Positions 47,001 through 54,558 are shown, numbered from the stretch's first letter. The stretch: 64,000 bases of DNA from Caryophanales bacterium (GCA_947459205.1 CANHCR010000002.1:1-64000); one strand, 5' to 3'. Numbers and translations: made by a program. The notes: generated by a model not told the origin, from the sequence alone.

Positions 47001-48726
47001 AAAGCAGTTCGGTACCGGAAGGAAGTAAATCTATTACTCTGCTATCAGATAGACTTTCACTCTTCTTAAAACGTTCAAGTCTACTTTTTTCAGTGCTCGG
47101 CGTATTGTTGCTGGCAATTGACCGCACAGCGACAATGGCAGAATCTTTGATTAAACCGCTTGAAAAGCGGAGTACTATACTTTCAGTATTAATTAAGGAG
47201 TAATCGGCTTCTCCATTTTTAAGTGGCCATGCGTAATGCCTGGACTGTGGGCGATTTTCAAAATGTTCGGGTTTAAACTGTGAAGACATTTTCCAAGCGT
47301 TATCATTCAATTGCAGTGAAAATTTCGTTTTTTTCGTATCATGAGTCGAGAAAAACTTCACTTTAACATCTTCTAATCTGATGACACCATTTGTTGTTAT
47401 GACGACAAGACTGAACTTAACATTTGTTAATCGAAGGAAATCTTCGATAGAAATCATGTCGCTAGGTTCACATGTCAATGCATAGCGATAATTATCTTTT
47501 GAACTGTCTAGAGTATTTTTGTTGCGGACATAATCAAATCCAGTAGTCGTAGTATGTGATAGAAGATGGACATCACATTTTGCGATTTTCTGTCCGTCCG
47601 CATTTACAAGCAATGCATCGAAAAGTCTTCCGCTAGAGTCACACAGAATTGGACTAAGCAATTCCAGTTGAAAATGATCCTCGGATCGTACAGGGAATCC
47701 ACTAAAGAAAATCAATTCGCTCATTTTGGCTGATGAGTCGATTTTAGATTCAGAAAGTAACGCAGATAGGACTTCAATCTGCTCGGTCCATTGTGAATTC
47801 GTGTTAAAAAACCATATTTTTTTAATTGGCTGATCTTCTAACAACTGAACCAGATGCTCGCCGTCTGCTCTACTCAGTAGTTTGAGTAAATAAGATTGTT
47901 GTTCGATATTATCGAGTGAAATCAATCGATTCAATGCACCGGAGAATGCTTTCGAATCTGACGAAAATGCTCGAGCAACATTACTACAAATATGAAAATC
48001 CATCTCAGTCAAAAATCTATGTATAAAAGAAATAAAAACTTCTTTTGCTACGATTTTTAATGTGCTGAAAAGTTTCGTGGAGAAGGATTCTCCTAATGAT
48101 TTCAATGTACTAAGATATGATTTCAATTGTTCAGGAGATATGTTTAATAGAACATCTGATAAATCAATTTCGATTTCATTCCAAATCTTAAACAAGAAAG
48201 TCGCTTCATCGTCTGATAATTTTGTAATCAATTCGTTAATTTTAGTTACATTCGATTTAATTATTAAATTTTCGGAAATACTATAATATCCAAATCCATA
48301 AATGACAGAACCGTTATTAATGTGACCCCATCCAAATCTCCAGAGAGGATACTCTGTTCGAGGATAATAATTATCGTATTTAGGGCAAATGGGAGTCGTC
48401 GATAACATCTCAATTTCTTGATTATTAATTAATCCTTCAGTGAAGGATACTTCTTTATACCCACACAAATCAAAACCTAAAGTATAATGATTCGGGAATA
48501 GGATTTTATTTACTTCAACCCAATTTCCATCATTTACGCCTTGATAATTCGCAAACTGTTCTTCTTTCAGTTGAAATTCATTCGAATATCTCATTGAAAT
48601 TTTTGCAGACCATGCCCCAGGTAATTCGCAGTAAAATTTCCTTAAAAATAATAGTTTCTTCACTTTAAAACTAGGGTATACGTAAGAATATACTTCAAAA
48701 CGAGTATCTCTATGAATCCCTTTCAT
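44044..48726 (-). CDS. Giant Hsp70/actin-fold ATPase, paralogue 2
   Basis: About 1,560 residues from ATG 48726, with AGGAGG close upstream; an ATG-less extension to 48750 has no ribosome site. The ATPase half carries TTLCMDFGTSYSTCGMF (about 840), MIIDSGGGTTDVAACSY (about 1080), FMNGDSNFGGNNLTYLLMQL and SIRLTGQSTKIGLFDESLKEF (about 1330), nearly word for word like paralogue 1. The N-terminal 800 residues are far less alike, but share segments such as NRPQSRHYA and FNTNSQWTEQ-like regions. It ends NDQDFFDGLK. Conserved ATPase and divergent N-termini suggest two subunits of one hetero-complex. It is downstream of the SIR2 gene and of the fragment of a third copy. Confidence 0.8.
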   Translation of the reverse strand: MKGIHRDTRFEVYSYVYPSFKVKKLLFLRKFYCELPGAWSAKISMRYSNEFQLKEEQFANYQGVNDGNWVEVNKILFPNHYTLGFDLCGYKEVSFTEGLINNQEIEMLSTTPICPKYDNYYPRTEYPLWRFGWGHINNGSVIYGFGYYSISENLIIKSNVTKINELITKLSDDEATFLFKIWNEIEIDLSDVLLNISPEQLKSYLSTLKSLGESFSTKLFSTLKIVAKEVFISFIHRFLTEMDFHICSNVARAFSSDSKAFSGALNRLISLDNIEQQSYLLKLLSRADGEHLVQLLEDQPIKKIWFFNTNSQWTEQIEVLSALLSESKIDSSAKMSELIFFSGFPVRSEDHFQLELLSPILCDSSGRLFDALLVNADGQKIAKCDVHLLSHTTTTGFDYVRNKNTLDSSKDNYRYALTCEPSDMISIEDFLRLTNVKFSLVVITTNGVIRLEDVKVKFFSTHDTKKTKFSLQLNDNAWKMSSQFKPEHFENRPQSRHYAWPLKNGEADYSLINTESIVLRFSSGLIKDSAIVAVRSIASNNTPSTEKSRLERFKKSESLSDSRVIDLLPSGTELLFGNEAMEWIKQDEKSRDKVWQDMSTWFIDLTETIELRDPNGNVAVVEKGKIVAFYIDSLLENVQNQLKLRNLVLDLIVNGKRYSSVRNLLQAYLPHITFGKGGSSSSSLEQVSEEEGMSISQIESELQSWWNTAIDANTDKLRAMHNLVFYEGLDIRPEDLVHLDTPGIDLDVRMPVVLVHRKDNPGHDEDAAGLIAVFQSIPDDEAYHRVFLKAKREHMLTDVLLNRETRHDFYLLAHANGKWWRAKVGDVKVYQPRIMKATTLCMDFGTSYSTCGMFSLELDGAPNSKVSALHEANPHRYAHIEVKDRSHNILKFAEQPRSFLRNETSVMAPTVIAVKDCSGETPVLLFGYDAERWAATYEFRTNVTIFRGIKRWIHKIDSPDQLRLKDIQGRVLQMTRFDLLRAYLLYIIGEAEQQFKCRFSHIHLTSPVKLKQYFLDAFSSMLNKPTEEGRTFTLEKENALDEGVSVLFNDIIAYGDTFKKSLKGSDIVSSSTRKAMIIDSGGGTTDVAACSYRFDADPDIGFDLHVETEFMNGDSNFGGNNLTYLLMQLAKIKLARACIPTFAENMNRELGVDKLSNLQLCETLIVAKKNLYRDVDEKRDLYTAINRWYEVAENIIPTRYGNYHDSADYDIVRSNFSFLWAMSESIKKEFFRQGNITNLGFFETRPNVIVQDLTEHIPLRIRLEGKTNLVAISEVWDVEESGGDDLSFSIRELEWLYRGAIYDRMNVFLNDLYETDRLKEFASIRLTGQSTKIGLFDESLKEFLPGKKIVFNRSNESYRDMSEYLKLACLVGVLDYQQLKSGASSWKLHIESKPIVVPYHLKRKPPTSDLYEVVIPKERLALKSEALKSQRELKPDVHGFYYHRARIETVQKMVLEYRLEDSFGNEREFIVDFKNQPTGEVVSHDEFVRIMSECHFPFVPEYQIVESMAREDVAHIFIAWNELYWGVSFLVLYREAGRIVFYRPIIERFENDQDFFDGLK

Positions 48727-48776
48727 CTTGCCTCCTCTTACAATTTCCACACTTACACCTCCATCAACTCATTTTA

Positions 48777-48902
48777 TCATTTTATTCCATCAAAGAAATC
48801 TTTATCCTTCTCAAAAGGCAATGTCACCGGCTTATAAAATAACAACTTGTCCTCTTTCTTGAATACCGACATTTTAAAGTACATTTCTTTTATAAATATA
48901 AT
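48777..48902 (-). pseudogene. C-terminal fragment of a third giant Hsp70-like gene
   Basis: The minus strand encodes IIFIKEMYFKMSVFKKEDK, then LLFYKPVTLPFEKDKDFFDG, then IK and TGA. This matches the last ~45 residues of both full paralogues (HIFVAWNELYWGVSFLAVYK…, PFEKDEDFFDGLK). Upstream the frame is closed by TGA at 48903-48905 and no more homology is seen. It lies between the SIR2 stop (49014) and the start of paralogue 2, so a third full gene probably stood here and was deleted, leaving only its 3' end. The small product MSVFKKEDKL… (31 residues) is possible but has no ribosome site. Confidence 0.85.
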
Positions 48903-49013
48903 TCAAGTTACCTCAAAATCAGTTTGTGAAAATCTAAAAATTTAATTATGTGTCTTGCCACCTGTTTTTATCTCAATCAAACTAAATTCCTCCCGCAAAG
49001 TGAAACTAATTGT

Positions 49014-50678
49014 TTAATTTACTTTATAATTCAATAACTGTCTGACCTTCTCTTCATCCACAATTCCAGCCTCATTCAAAAACACACCTGGCACACCGCC
49101 ACTATAAACCCGCACGTTATCCTCACCAAAAATATCGATTGCAGCATCTATCGTTTTGCGTAAGTCAGTTTCGACTCCAAGTCGGCTCTGCAACGATGTA
49201 AGTTTCCCCTCACACACCCAGTCCCCAGTCAGATTTTCCGCATCATAACCGACGATTGAACATTTACAGTGACTTCCCGTTTCACTATGCCTCCCCTTAC
49301 GTGCCGCAAGCAAACTTCGATAGATTACATCATCCTCTGGTAGTGAGTAGCCCATAAGTACGATATGTTCGGCTCCTTCAAGCGACACCCTCATATCACG
49401 TTGGATTTCTTCGATAAAAGAAGGATGCTTGCCTTTAACATTACTCTGCATAACAATCGGTGTATCTTTGACCCCCATTAGTGTTCCACAGTAGGCACAC
49501 TGATAAGCATCAAACAGACCTTTAGTTTGAGCTAATTGTTCCTCTTTCGATCGAGTCTTAAATCCTTTTGACAAAGTGGGTAACAAATGAGGAGGAAATA
49601 AACTTTTGCTGAACATGTCCCATTCATTTCCCAAGTACATCGTCAACTTTCCGCAATTTGGGCACTCGCGCCAACCCGTGCAACCATGAGGGAAATAAAA
49701 TTTACCAATGCGAACGCGTTTATCGGATACATGCTCATCATCATTGACGCGTTGTACGACCGTTTCATTAAACGGATACCACACATCCGGTGTATCACCG
49801 TCGACTTTTCTAACACCCATAAAGTGTCCCAAGTCATGGAACATTTTTAATGGTGCTGGATGTTTATCGCCAAAATGAGGGCGTAAACCATGATCGTTAT
49901 AATCCTTATTCGAACAAAACATGAGCCAAAGCAACAGCGGATCCCAATTCATTGAGATCACCGAGAAACTATGCAAGTAAAAACTGCGCTCCGTTATCTT
50001 TTTACCCGACTCGTTGTATTTCTCGTGTGCCTCTTCCACCATCAAATCGCGCAACTTATCGACAAGCCCGCGATACTGATCAAAAATATGTCGTTTTTCA
50101 CAAAGACTCTTTTGATAATCCAACGTTTGAAACAACAAAACCAGCATTTTCAGTGCATTTCTCGCACTGTCAAGCTGGTAAACATCAACAAAGTAAGGTG
50201 GACTGCCGTTTTTAGCATTGACGTAAAATCCTTGTCTTTGTGAAATGTGCAAATCGATTAAATTAAACAAATCGATGAGTTTGAAGTTGTTCCTACTCGC
50301 CCCTGGACACATCATCAGCAAATCACCTAGTAAACGAATATCATAGGTTTGCCGTAGTTCCCTTATCCGCCAATTTGCTTCTGAATGACTTAACATTGGT
50401 GCGCATTTCATAAAAAGCGATACACTACGTTCATCTGCATCATCATGTTCCAGAATATAAAATAAGTCGACAAGCCCTTTGTGAACGGATTCATCATTCG
50501 CTCCAAAAACTTCTCTGACTCTTTCATATAAATCATCTTTATAATCAAGACTAAATAATTTATGTAGCGATTCACTAAGGCAAGTTGTGGTTCGCATACC
50601 TAGATTTCTTGTTGCACCAGCACCCCAAAAGATAACTGTTTTCGGCCAAGTCGGATTGTAACTAGTAAACTCTGTCAT
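49014..50678 (-). CDS. SIR2-like NAD-binding protein, probable defence NADase
   Basis: 554 residues from ATG 50678; a TTG at 50687 would overlap the upstream gene. The Rossmann motif is VIFWGAGATRNLGMRT (G-A-G-x-T instead of G-A-G-x-S), the N-x-D motif is VISMNWDPLLLW, and the putative catalytic histidine is in YFPHGCTGW. A zinc site with two Cys pairs follows (CPNC … CAYC), and the C-terminal NAD loop is HIVLMGYSLPEDDVIYRSLL. SIR2 domains in phage-defence proteins hydrolyse NAD+ to arrest the host; that role is inferred from context with HerA-like and Hsp70-like partners. The zinc ribbon is like true sirtuins, so protein deacylation cannot be ruled out. Confidence 0.82.
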   Translation of the reverse strand: MTEFTSYNPTWPKTVIFWGAGATRNLGMRTTTCLSESLHKLFSLDYKDDLYERVREVFGANDESVHKGLVDLFYILEHDDADERSVSLFMKCAPMLSHSEANWRIRELRQTYDIRLLGDLLMMCPGASRNNFKLIDLFNLIDLHISQRQGFYVNAKNGSPPYFVDVYQLDSARNALKMLVLLFQTLDYQKSLCEKRHIFDQYRGLVDKLRDLMVEEAHEKYNESGKKITERSFYLHSFSVISMNWDPLLLWLMFCSNKDYNDHGLRPHFGDKHPAPLKMFHDLGHFMGVRKVDGDTPDVWYPFNETVVQRVNDDEHVSDKRVRIGKFYFPHGCTGWRECPNCGKLTMYLGNEWDMFSKSLFPPHLLPTLSKGFKTRSKEEQLAQTKGLFDAYQCAYCGTLMGVKDTPIVMQSNVKGKHPSFIEEIQRDMRVSLEGAEHIVLMGYSLPEDDVIYRSLLAARKGRHSETGSHCKCSIVGYDAENLTGDWVCEGKLTSLQSRLGVETDLRKTIDAAIDIFGEDNVRVYSGGVPGVFLNEAGIVDEEKVRQLLNYKVN

Positions 50679-50683
50679 CTCAT

Positions 50684-51115
50684 TCAAGCCTTCATTTGAA
50701 TTTTAGCAATTCGAATCGAGTGCACTCTGGAATTATGTAGGATTGAAAAGATCGTCCCAATCTCCACTACAAAGCAAGCTTTTAGCTTTCTGAAAAAGAT
50801 TTCTTGCATAATCCCTACAAACTGCTGCGGAATTTGAATCTTCGTCTCTTTATTCACCAGTCTACCAAGGTATGAATCTTGCATACTTACATTTTGACTA
50901 AATTGATTCTGATCACACCATTTTACAAACAAATTATAATTATCTTTTACATTGCAAAAAGGACTAGATGTGAATCCAGCTACTCCGACAATCGTGCACT
51001 CCATCGGGTAATTGTTAGTGTCATTGTAGATTAGTTCTTTCACCGTAGCCTCTATGAAATATTTTCTCGTTCTTATTCTATCTTTGACTCGGGTAATTCG
51101 TTTTTTCGTTGACAT
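50684..51115 (-). CDS. Basic hypothetical protein, first gene of the SIR2/Hsp70-like/HerA operon
   Basis: 143 residues; GAGGAG precedes the ATG. The N-terminus is strongly basic (MSTKKRITRVKDRIRTRKYF) and the rest is mixed alpha/beta with no motif that I recognise. It ends five bases before the SIR2 start, so translation is probably coupled. A nucleic-acid-binding or regulatory role fits the basic N-terminus. About 500 bases upstream are non-coding, so the operon promoter must lie there or directly before this gene. Confidence 0.65.
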   Translation of the reverse strand: MSTKKRITRVKDRIRTRKYFIEATVKELIYNDTNNYPMECTIVGVAGFTSSPFCNVKDNYNLFVKWCDQNQFSQNVSMQDSYLGRLVNKETKIQIPQQFVGIMQEIFFRKLKACFVVEIGTIFSILHNSRVHSIRIAKIQMKA

Positions 51116-51336
51116 TAATTTATCTCCTCAAGCAAAAATTCCAATCACTAATTCGCCAACAATAACATTCTAAACTACTAGGATATACAAATAATGTCCA
51201 TATAGTAAAGAAATCTAAGAAGAATTCTTTAGTTGTTGATTATAGTAACGTGTCGACAATAAGATGTATTTCCAGCAGTGTTTTACTGGTTCAAATTACC
51301 TGTGAACAGTTTCTTAACTCCATGTTATGAAGAGTA
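51116..51336. other. Upstream region of the SIR2 operon
   Basis: About 220 AT-rich bases without a gene. It must carry the operon promoter if transcription does not come from further upstream. Candidate boxes on the minus strand (TTGTAT near 51190 and TAGAAT or TTATTG downstream) have poor spacing, so I do not name one. Confidence 0.4.
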
Positions 51337-51450
51337 TCATATGTGTTTGAAATCCATTCCAGAAAAGATTCCATTGTTTTTCCCTTCACACAAAGCATCC
51401 AACCAACCTTCAATGTCAGTTGTCGTTTTCTCCAGTTGATTTGCATAAAA
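51337..51450 (-). pseudogene. Short coding remnant without start
   Basis: The minus frame reads FYANQLEKTTTDIEGWLDAL then CEGKNNGIFSGMDFKHI and TGA, preceded in frame by TGA. The even composition looks protein-like, resembling the tail of a lost accessory gene. There is no start codon with a ribosome site. Family unknown. Confidence 0.35.
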
Positions 51451-51546
51451 TCACGAGATAATTACTATTTAAGTTCCGAAAATTATAATTCTCCATAATT
51501 GAGGATAAATCCTGCTAATTGCCGATAATATGTAAAATAATTAGCA

Positions 51547-51919
51547 TCACCCATAAAACTCAATCACCAACGCCTCAAATTTTCGAGTCTTCTGTTCACT
51601 GATCTCGAAGTCCATACTAAAAATCGAGCATCACCTTCGCAAGTTCGTAAGTCTCCGGACTCTTCTTACCGGCTCTCTCTAAGCAGATGGTCCACATCTT
51701 TTTGACTACACGCTCGACTTTCACTTCGTCATACTCTTCAAGCACCGCCAGCAAATAATTGTATAACGCATAAAACGGCAAATTCGGCGAAACCTCAAAT
51801 AAACTTCTCATGTTGTATCGGGCTAAATATTTGACGATTAATATTTTCATGTCTTCTTCACAACCATCGAGCACCTCGATCATCACGCGGAATGAAAGAT
51901 GAAGTCCATTGACGCTCAA
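51547..51919 (-). pseudogene. Frameshifted accessory gene, copy 1 of a decayed pair
   Basis: The open frame from 51919 (MSVNGLHLSFRVMIEVLDGC) runs 100 residues to a stop at 51617 (…ELAKVMLDF). In the next frame the sequence continues SMDFEISEQKTRKFEALVIE and stops at 51547. The second copy at 52167-52471 shows both parts in one frame (MAVVMRDFYMNTELDVEKTRKFERILLDY), proving a one-base loss or gain near the present stop. The frame-shifted 100-residue product may still be made. The family is not recognised; it looks all-helical. Confidence 0.65.
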
Positions 51920-52166
51920 TTTTCATAGCACAATGAAACTAAAACATCGACTAACTCATCGAACCTACCAGGAAGTCTTTTCTGTTTTGAGTTGTCGATT
52001 TACTGCAGTAATATCGACAAATTCTTTGATTTTATTTTTCATTTCACGATTACTTGAATAGAGTTGACCTTGTCCCAAATTGTAAGAGAGAGAACACAGT
52101 CTTGGTGCCAAATGTGCCAACGACACATTGCGCCTGTCGAATGAAATCATGGGTTCACTGCTTCAT

Positions 52167-52471
52167 TTAATAATCCAACAAAATCCGCTCAAACTTACGA
52201 GTCTTTTCAACATCCAATTCAGTATTCATGTAAAAATCTCGCATCACAACGGCCATTTCATACGTGGCCCGGCCCTTCGCACCGACTTGCTCGAGGCAAA
52301 ATTCCTAGTACTTAAGTGCAAAACGCTCAACTATGACCAGATTAAAATATTACTACTGTTTATTAGGAAAATCTGTAGAGACGAAAAACATCTCGCACAC
52401 GTCATACTCGACTAAATAATAGACAATTAATATTGAACATCCTCACAAGGCGAATCAAACGCCTCTAGCAT
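52167..52471 (-). pseudogene. Decayed accessory gene, copy 2 of the pair
   Basis: Recognisable pieces, in order: MLEAFDSPCEDVQY (like MIEVLDGCEEDMK), then after a stop/frame change LIVYYLVEYDVCEMFFVS (like ILIVKYLARYNMRSLFEVS), a gap, and FCLEQVGAKGRATYEMAVVM through EKTRKFERILLDY. Frame changes and an internal deletion break it. Its missing N-terminus stops right where the tRNA-like fragment at 52480 begins, which suggests that arrival of this element truncated it. Confidence 0.7.
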
Positions 52472-52479
52472 GATTTGTT

Positions 52480-52545
52480 GCTCTCCCAAACTGAGCCAAT
52501 CCCCCTTGGTTATTGCCAATATTCACTTTTTCGTGCATTCCTGAG
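52480..52545 (-). repeat. Truncated tRNA-like 5' half
   Basis: On the minus strand GGGGGATTGGCTCAGTTTGG then GAGAGC is the acceptor 5' strand plus a complete D-arm of a tRNA; upstream of it, AATATTGGCAATAACCAA corresponds to AATGGAAATACCGA before the similar fragment at 59287-59334. There is no anticodon arm or 3' half. Confidence 0.6.
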
Positions 52546-52551
52546 ACGATT

Positions 52552-52662
52552 CTATAGCAGTTAAAGTAGTTAGTTCGTCCTGCCAGCTGAGTTACTGTAC
52601 ATAAAAACTGGAGACAACTTGCGAACGTGTCCAGACGCGATAAACGACTTTAACTGCTATGG
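52552..52662. repeat. Element with inverted terminal CTATAGCAGTTAAAGT repeats
   Basis: Left end CTATAGCAGTTAAAGTAGTT (52552 on) and right end, on the opposite strand, CCATAGCAGTTAAAGTCGTT (52662 down) form about 20 bases of inverted repeat. Between them lie a D-arm-like GTCCTGCCAGCTGAGTTACTG and the ACTGGAGACA…TGTCCAG hairpin of family B. It follows the SRPBCC gene stop by 44 bases. The layout is that of a small foldback or MITE-like element, and no coding frame is inside. Confidence 0.65.
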
Positions 52663-52705
52663 AGTAAGATGTCGATGCTTGCGGATCGACCTCAAAAATG
52701 AATAA

Positions 52706-53134
52706 TCATCCAAGTGCAGTGATAAACTTATTCGAAGATAGCGACTTTTTCCATCCGGCTTTCAAGATGAAGCTCAATAGATACCCGCGCAATCCTTCAA
52801 AGCCTGTATGTTCTAGTGTTAAAGTCGTTCCACCATCTTCAGCACTCAACTTCCAAGTTACGGTTGTAGGTTGCTTCATCCAGTTCCCTGCAAAAGAATA
52901 CACAAGAAGTTCCTGCTTACTTACTTGCAAAAGTTCACAATGCATACGTCCATCCCAAGAACCTTGAGGTTTCGATACAAACGAGAACTTGAAACCAATC
53001 GGCATTTCATCCAAATTTCCTGGAAGGTCATTTTCCGTGAACCAAGTCGCCAAAGCATGTTTATTTGTCAATGCAAACCAAACTTTATCAATGGTATGGG
53101 GATAAAATCGAGTGATAGAAATCTTTTTTGCCAT
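52706..53134 (-). CDS. SRPBCC/AHSA1-like protein
   Basis: 142 residues of the START-like SRPBCC fold: N-terminal RFYPHTIDKVWFALTNKHAL, then ATWFTENDLPGNLDEMPIGFKF, a central TTVTWKLSAEDGGTTLTLEH strand pair, and a C-terminal helix GYLLSFILKAGWKKSL. Such proteins bind hydrophobic ligands in a cavity. It lies three bases after an ArsR-family regulator, a very common two-gene layout in which the regulator controls the pair. Ligand unknown. Confidence 0.88.
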   Translation of the reverse strand: MAKKISITRFYPHTIDKVWFALTNKHALATWFTENDLPGNLDEMPIGFKFSFVSKPQGSWDGRMHCELLQVSKQELLVYSFAGNWMKQPTTVTWKLSAEDGGTTLTLEHTGFEGLRGYLLSFILKAGWKKSLSSNKFITALG

Positions 53135-53137
53135 TTA

Positions 53138-53467
53138 TTATTCATCCTCTGAAAATTTGTCTAAGAATCGACCCAGTTCATCTAACTTGTCTGTCCACAA
53201 CGGCTCAAACATTTGAATCCACTGATTGACGCCCTGCAAAGCATGTCCTTGTAATTTGCAACGTGTTTCTCTACCTAACTTACTCATCGAAATTAAACCG
53301 GCATCTTTCAAAACTTGTAAATGCTTCACAACTGCATTTCGACTTAGGGGAAAATGGTTGCAAAGTGATGCAATCGAATGTTCCCCAATCATTAACACTT
53401 CCAGTAGTTTTCTTCTTGTACGATCACCGATTGCAAAAAACACATCCGTCTCACTCTCTATCTGCAT
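53138..53467 (-). CDS. ArsR-family transcriptional regulator
   Basis: About 109 residues from ATG 53467, or 112 from GTG 53476. Winged HTH: FFAIGDRTRRKLLEVLMIG, then EHSIASLCNHFPLSRNAVVK with HLQVLKDAGLISMSKLGRET. No cysteine pair for metal sensing is seen, so it is the non-metal type usually linked to SRPBCC genes. It probably represses its own operon through the dyad at 53488-53503. The RNA-polymerase -10 box overlaps that dyad. Confidence 0.9.
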   Translation of the reverse strand: MQIESETDVFFAIGDRTRRKLLEVLMIGEHSIASLCNHFPLSRNAVVKHLQVLKDAGLISMSKLGRETRCKLQGHALQGVNQWIQMFEPLWTDKLDELGRFLDKFSEDE

Positions 53468-53482
53468 GGTTGTCACACCTCA

Positions 53483-53503
53483 ATTATAACACCATTAAGT
53501 GTT
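53483..53503 (-). promoter_or_regulatory. Putative ArsR operator overlapping -10 box
   Basis: AACAC CATTAA GTGTT is a 5-bp inverted repeat at 53488-53503. On the minus strand TATAAT (within GTTATAATTG) overlaps it, and a further half-site GTGTTATATTATG lies at about 53510-53524. This is a typical autoregulation layout. No strong -35 box is seen. Confidence 0.55.
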
Positions 53504-53551
53504 AATTTTTATCATAATATAACACTCATGATGGTTATGTCAATGAAAGCA

Positions 53552-53581
53552 CAAAAAAAACGTGACCGCGTTCGTCACGTT
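53552..53581 (-). terminator. Intrinsic terminator after the Fic gene
   Basis: AACGTGAC GAACGCG GTCACGTT stem followed on the minus strand by eight T. It ends the Fic gene transcript before the ArsR promoter. Confidence 0.92.
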
Positions 53582-53616
53582 TATAAATCAACTCATATTA
53601 TTAAGAGTATCTACAA

Positions 53617-54345
53617 TTACTTTATCATACATAGATATCGAACGAGTTGCTCATCCTCAAGAACAGCAATCATATCGGTAAACAAATGAAGATCTTGATG
53701 AACAGCATATTCTTCCAGTGCATTAAAATACTCAAGCCTTGATTCTTTTTTGATTGAAATTGGCAAAAAACCATTTACCATCAACTGATAATTCATAATC
53801 AACCGAGATGTTCTACCGTTCCCGTCCGCAAACGGATGAATTCGCACAAATTCAGCATGTGTCCAAGCAGCAAGTTCAATGACATTTTCAAACGTTTTTT
53901 GTTCTAAATCAAAATAAAAACCTTTGATTTGACGGTACATTTCATTTGGTGAAGGCGGAGTATGTGCAGCTCCAGATATGTATACATCAACATTCCGGTA
54001 AACTCCACCGATCATTATGTTTTCCATTAAAATAGCATGAATATCTTTGATAATATCTTCATTTAAAGGACGTTGTTCATTGATACACTTTTTCACATAT
54101 TGAAAAGCTTTATTATGGTTCACAACCTCATACAGCTCACGTAATTGTTTTCCACCAACGGAAATCCCTTCTTCAAGAACAACTTTTGTCTCAAGTAGCG
54201 TAAGAGTATTGCCCTCAATTGCCGTAGAATGATGGGTGTATTCGACATCAAAAGCCTGAGAATAACTATTGACTGTATAATCCGAAAGCAAATATTTCAT
54301 CTTATCATATTTACGTTTTTTGCTTAATAACTCTTGATAATTCAA
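53617..54345 (-). CDS. Fic domain protein (AMP transferase)
   Basis: About 242 residues from TTG 54345, which has GAGGTG 6-7 bases upstream; a GTG at 54354 lies inside that ribosome site. The Fic active site is HPFADGNGRTSRL (catalytic His, Asn, Arg all present). The N-terminal helix HSTAIEGNTLTLLE matches the (S/T)xxxE(G/N) inhibitory motif of class II Fic proteins, so activity is probably auto-inhibited. The flap YRNVDVYISGAAHTPPSPNEM is also standard. It adenylylates a protein hydroxyl group; target unknown. Single gene with its own terminator, in a region of toxin-antitoxin-like units. Confidence 0.92.
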   Translation of the reverse strand: MNYQELLSKKRKYDKMKYLLSDYTVNSYSQAFDVEYTHHSTAIEGNTLTLLETKVVLEEGISVGGKQLRELYEVVNHNKAFQYVKKCINEQRPLNEDIIKDIHAILMENIMIGGVYRNVDVYISGAAHTPPSPNEMYRQIKGFYFDLEQKTFENVIELAAWTHAEFVRIHPFADGNGRTSRLIMNYQLMVNGFLPISIKKESRLEYFNALEEYAVHQDLHLFTDMIAVLEDEQLVRYLCMIK

Positions 54346-54419
54346 CGATTTCACCTCGGAATCATTTAACTATTTTTAAATTCATTCACATTATAGACCA
54401 TTTGGAGTCAAATGTGCAC

Positions 54420-54548
54420 AAAAAAGACGCCCAGACTGCAATATGTAGACCGAACGCCGATTTCACAATTCCAATTATGCAACCACTGTGGTTTGCACTA
54501 ATGCTATAAAGCAATACGCTCTGCCGTGTTAACTACTTTAACTGCTAT
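54420..54548 (-). repeat. tRNA-like/terminator module (family C), copy 1
   Basis: Starts 11 bases after the partner-gene stop with ATAGCAGTTAAAGTAGTTAA, then CACGGCAGAGCGTATTGC, ATAATTGGAATTGTGAAATC, and ends in a hairpin GGCGTTC…GGGCGTC followed by six T (54420-54460). The middle and end match 57623-57746. It replaces the T-arm-like end of family A modules with a different terminator. Confidence 0.65.
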
Positions 54549-54558
54549 AAAATTAGTA

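Noticed and set aside
48777..48872. Stand-alone 31-residue gene (MSVFKKEDKL…)
   Set aside because: No ribosome site before the ATG, and homology continues upstream of it, so it is a fragment of a large gene.
49014..50678. Canonical sirtuin deacetylase
   Set aside because: NAD and zinc motifs are present, but length (554 aa), N-x-D context and operon partners point to the defence-type SIR2 group; deacylase activity is not excluded.
51965..52150. 61-residue minus-strand open frame (MISFDRRNVSLAHLAP…)
   Set aside because: No ribosome site, no conserved pattern, and it lies between two decayed gene copies; probably a chance frame.
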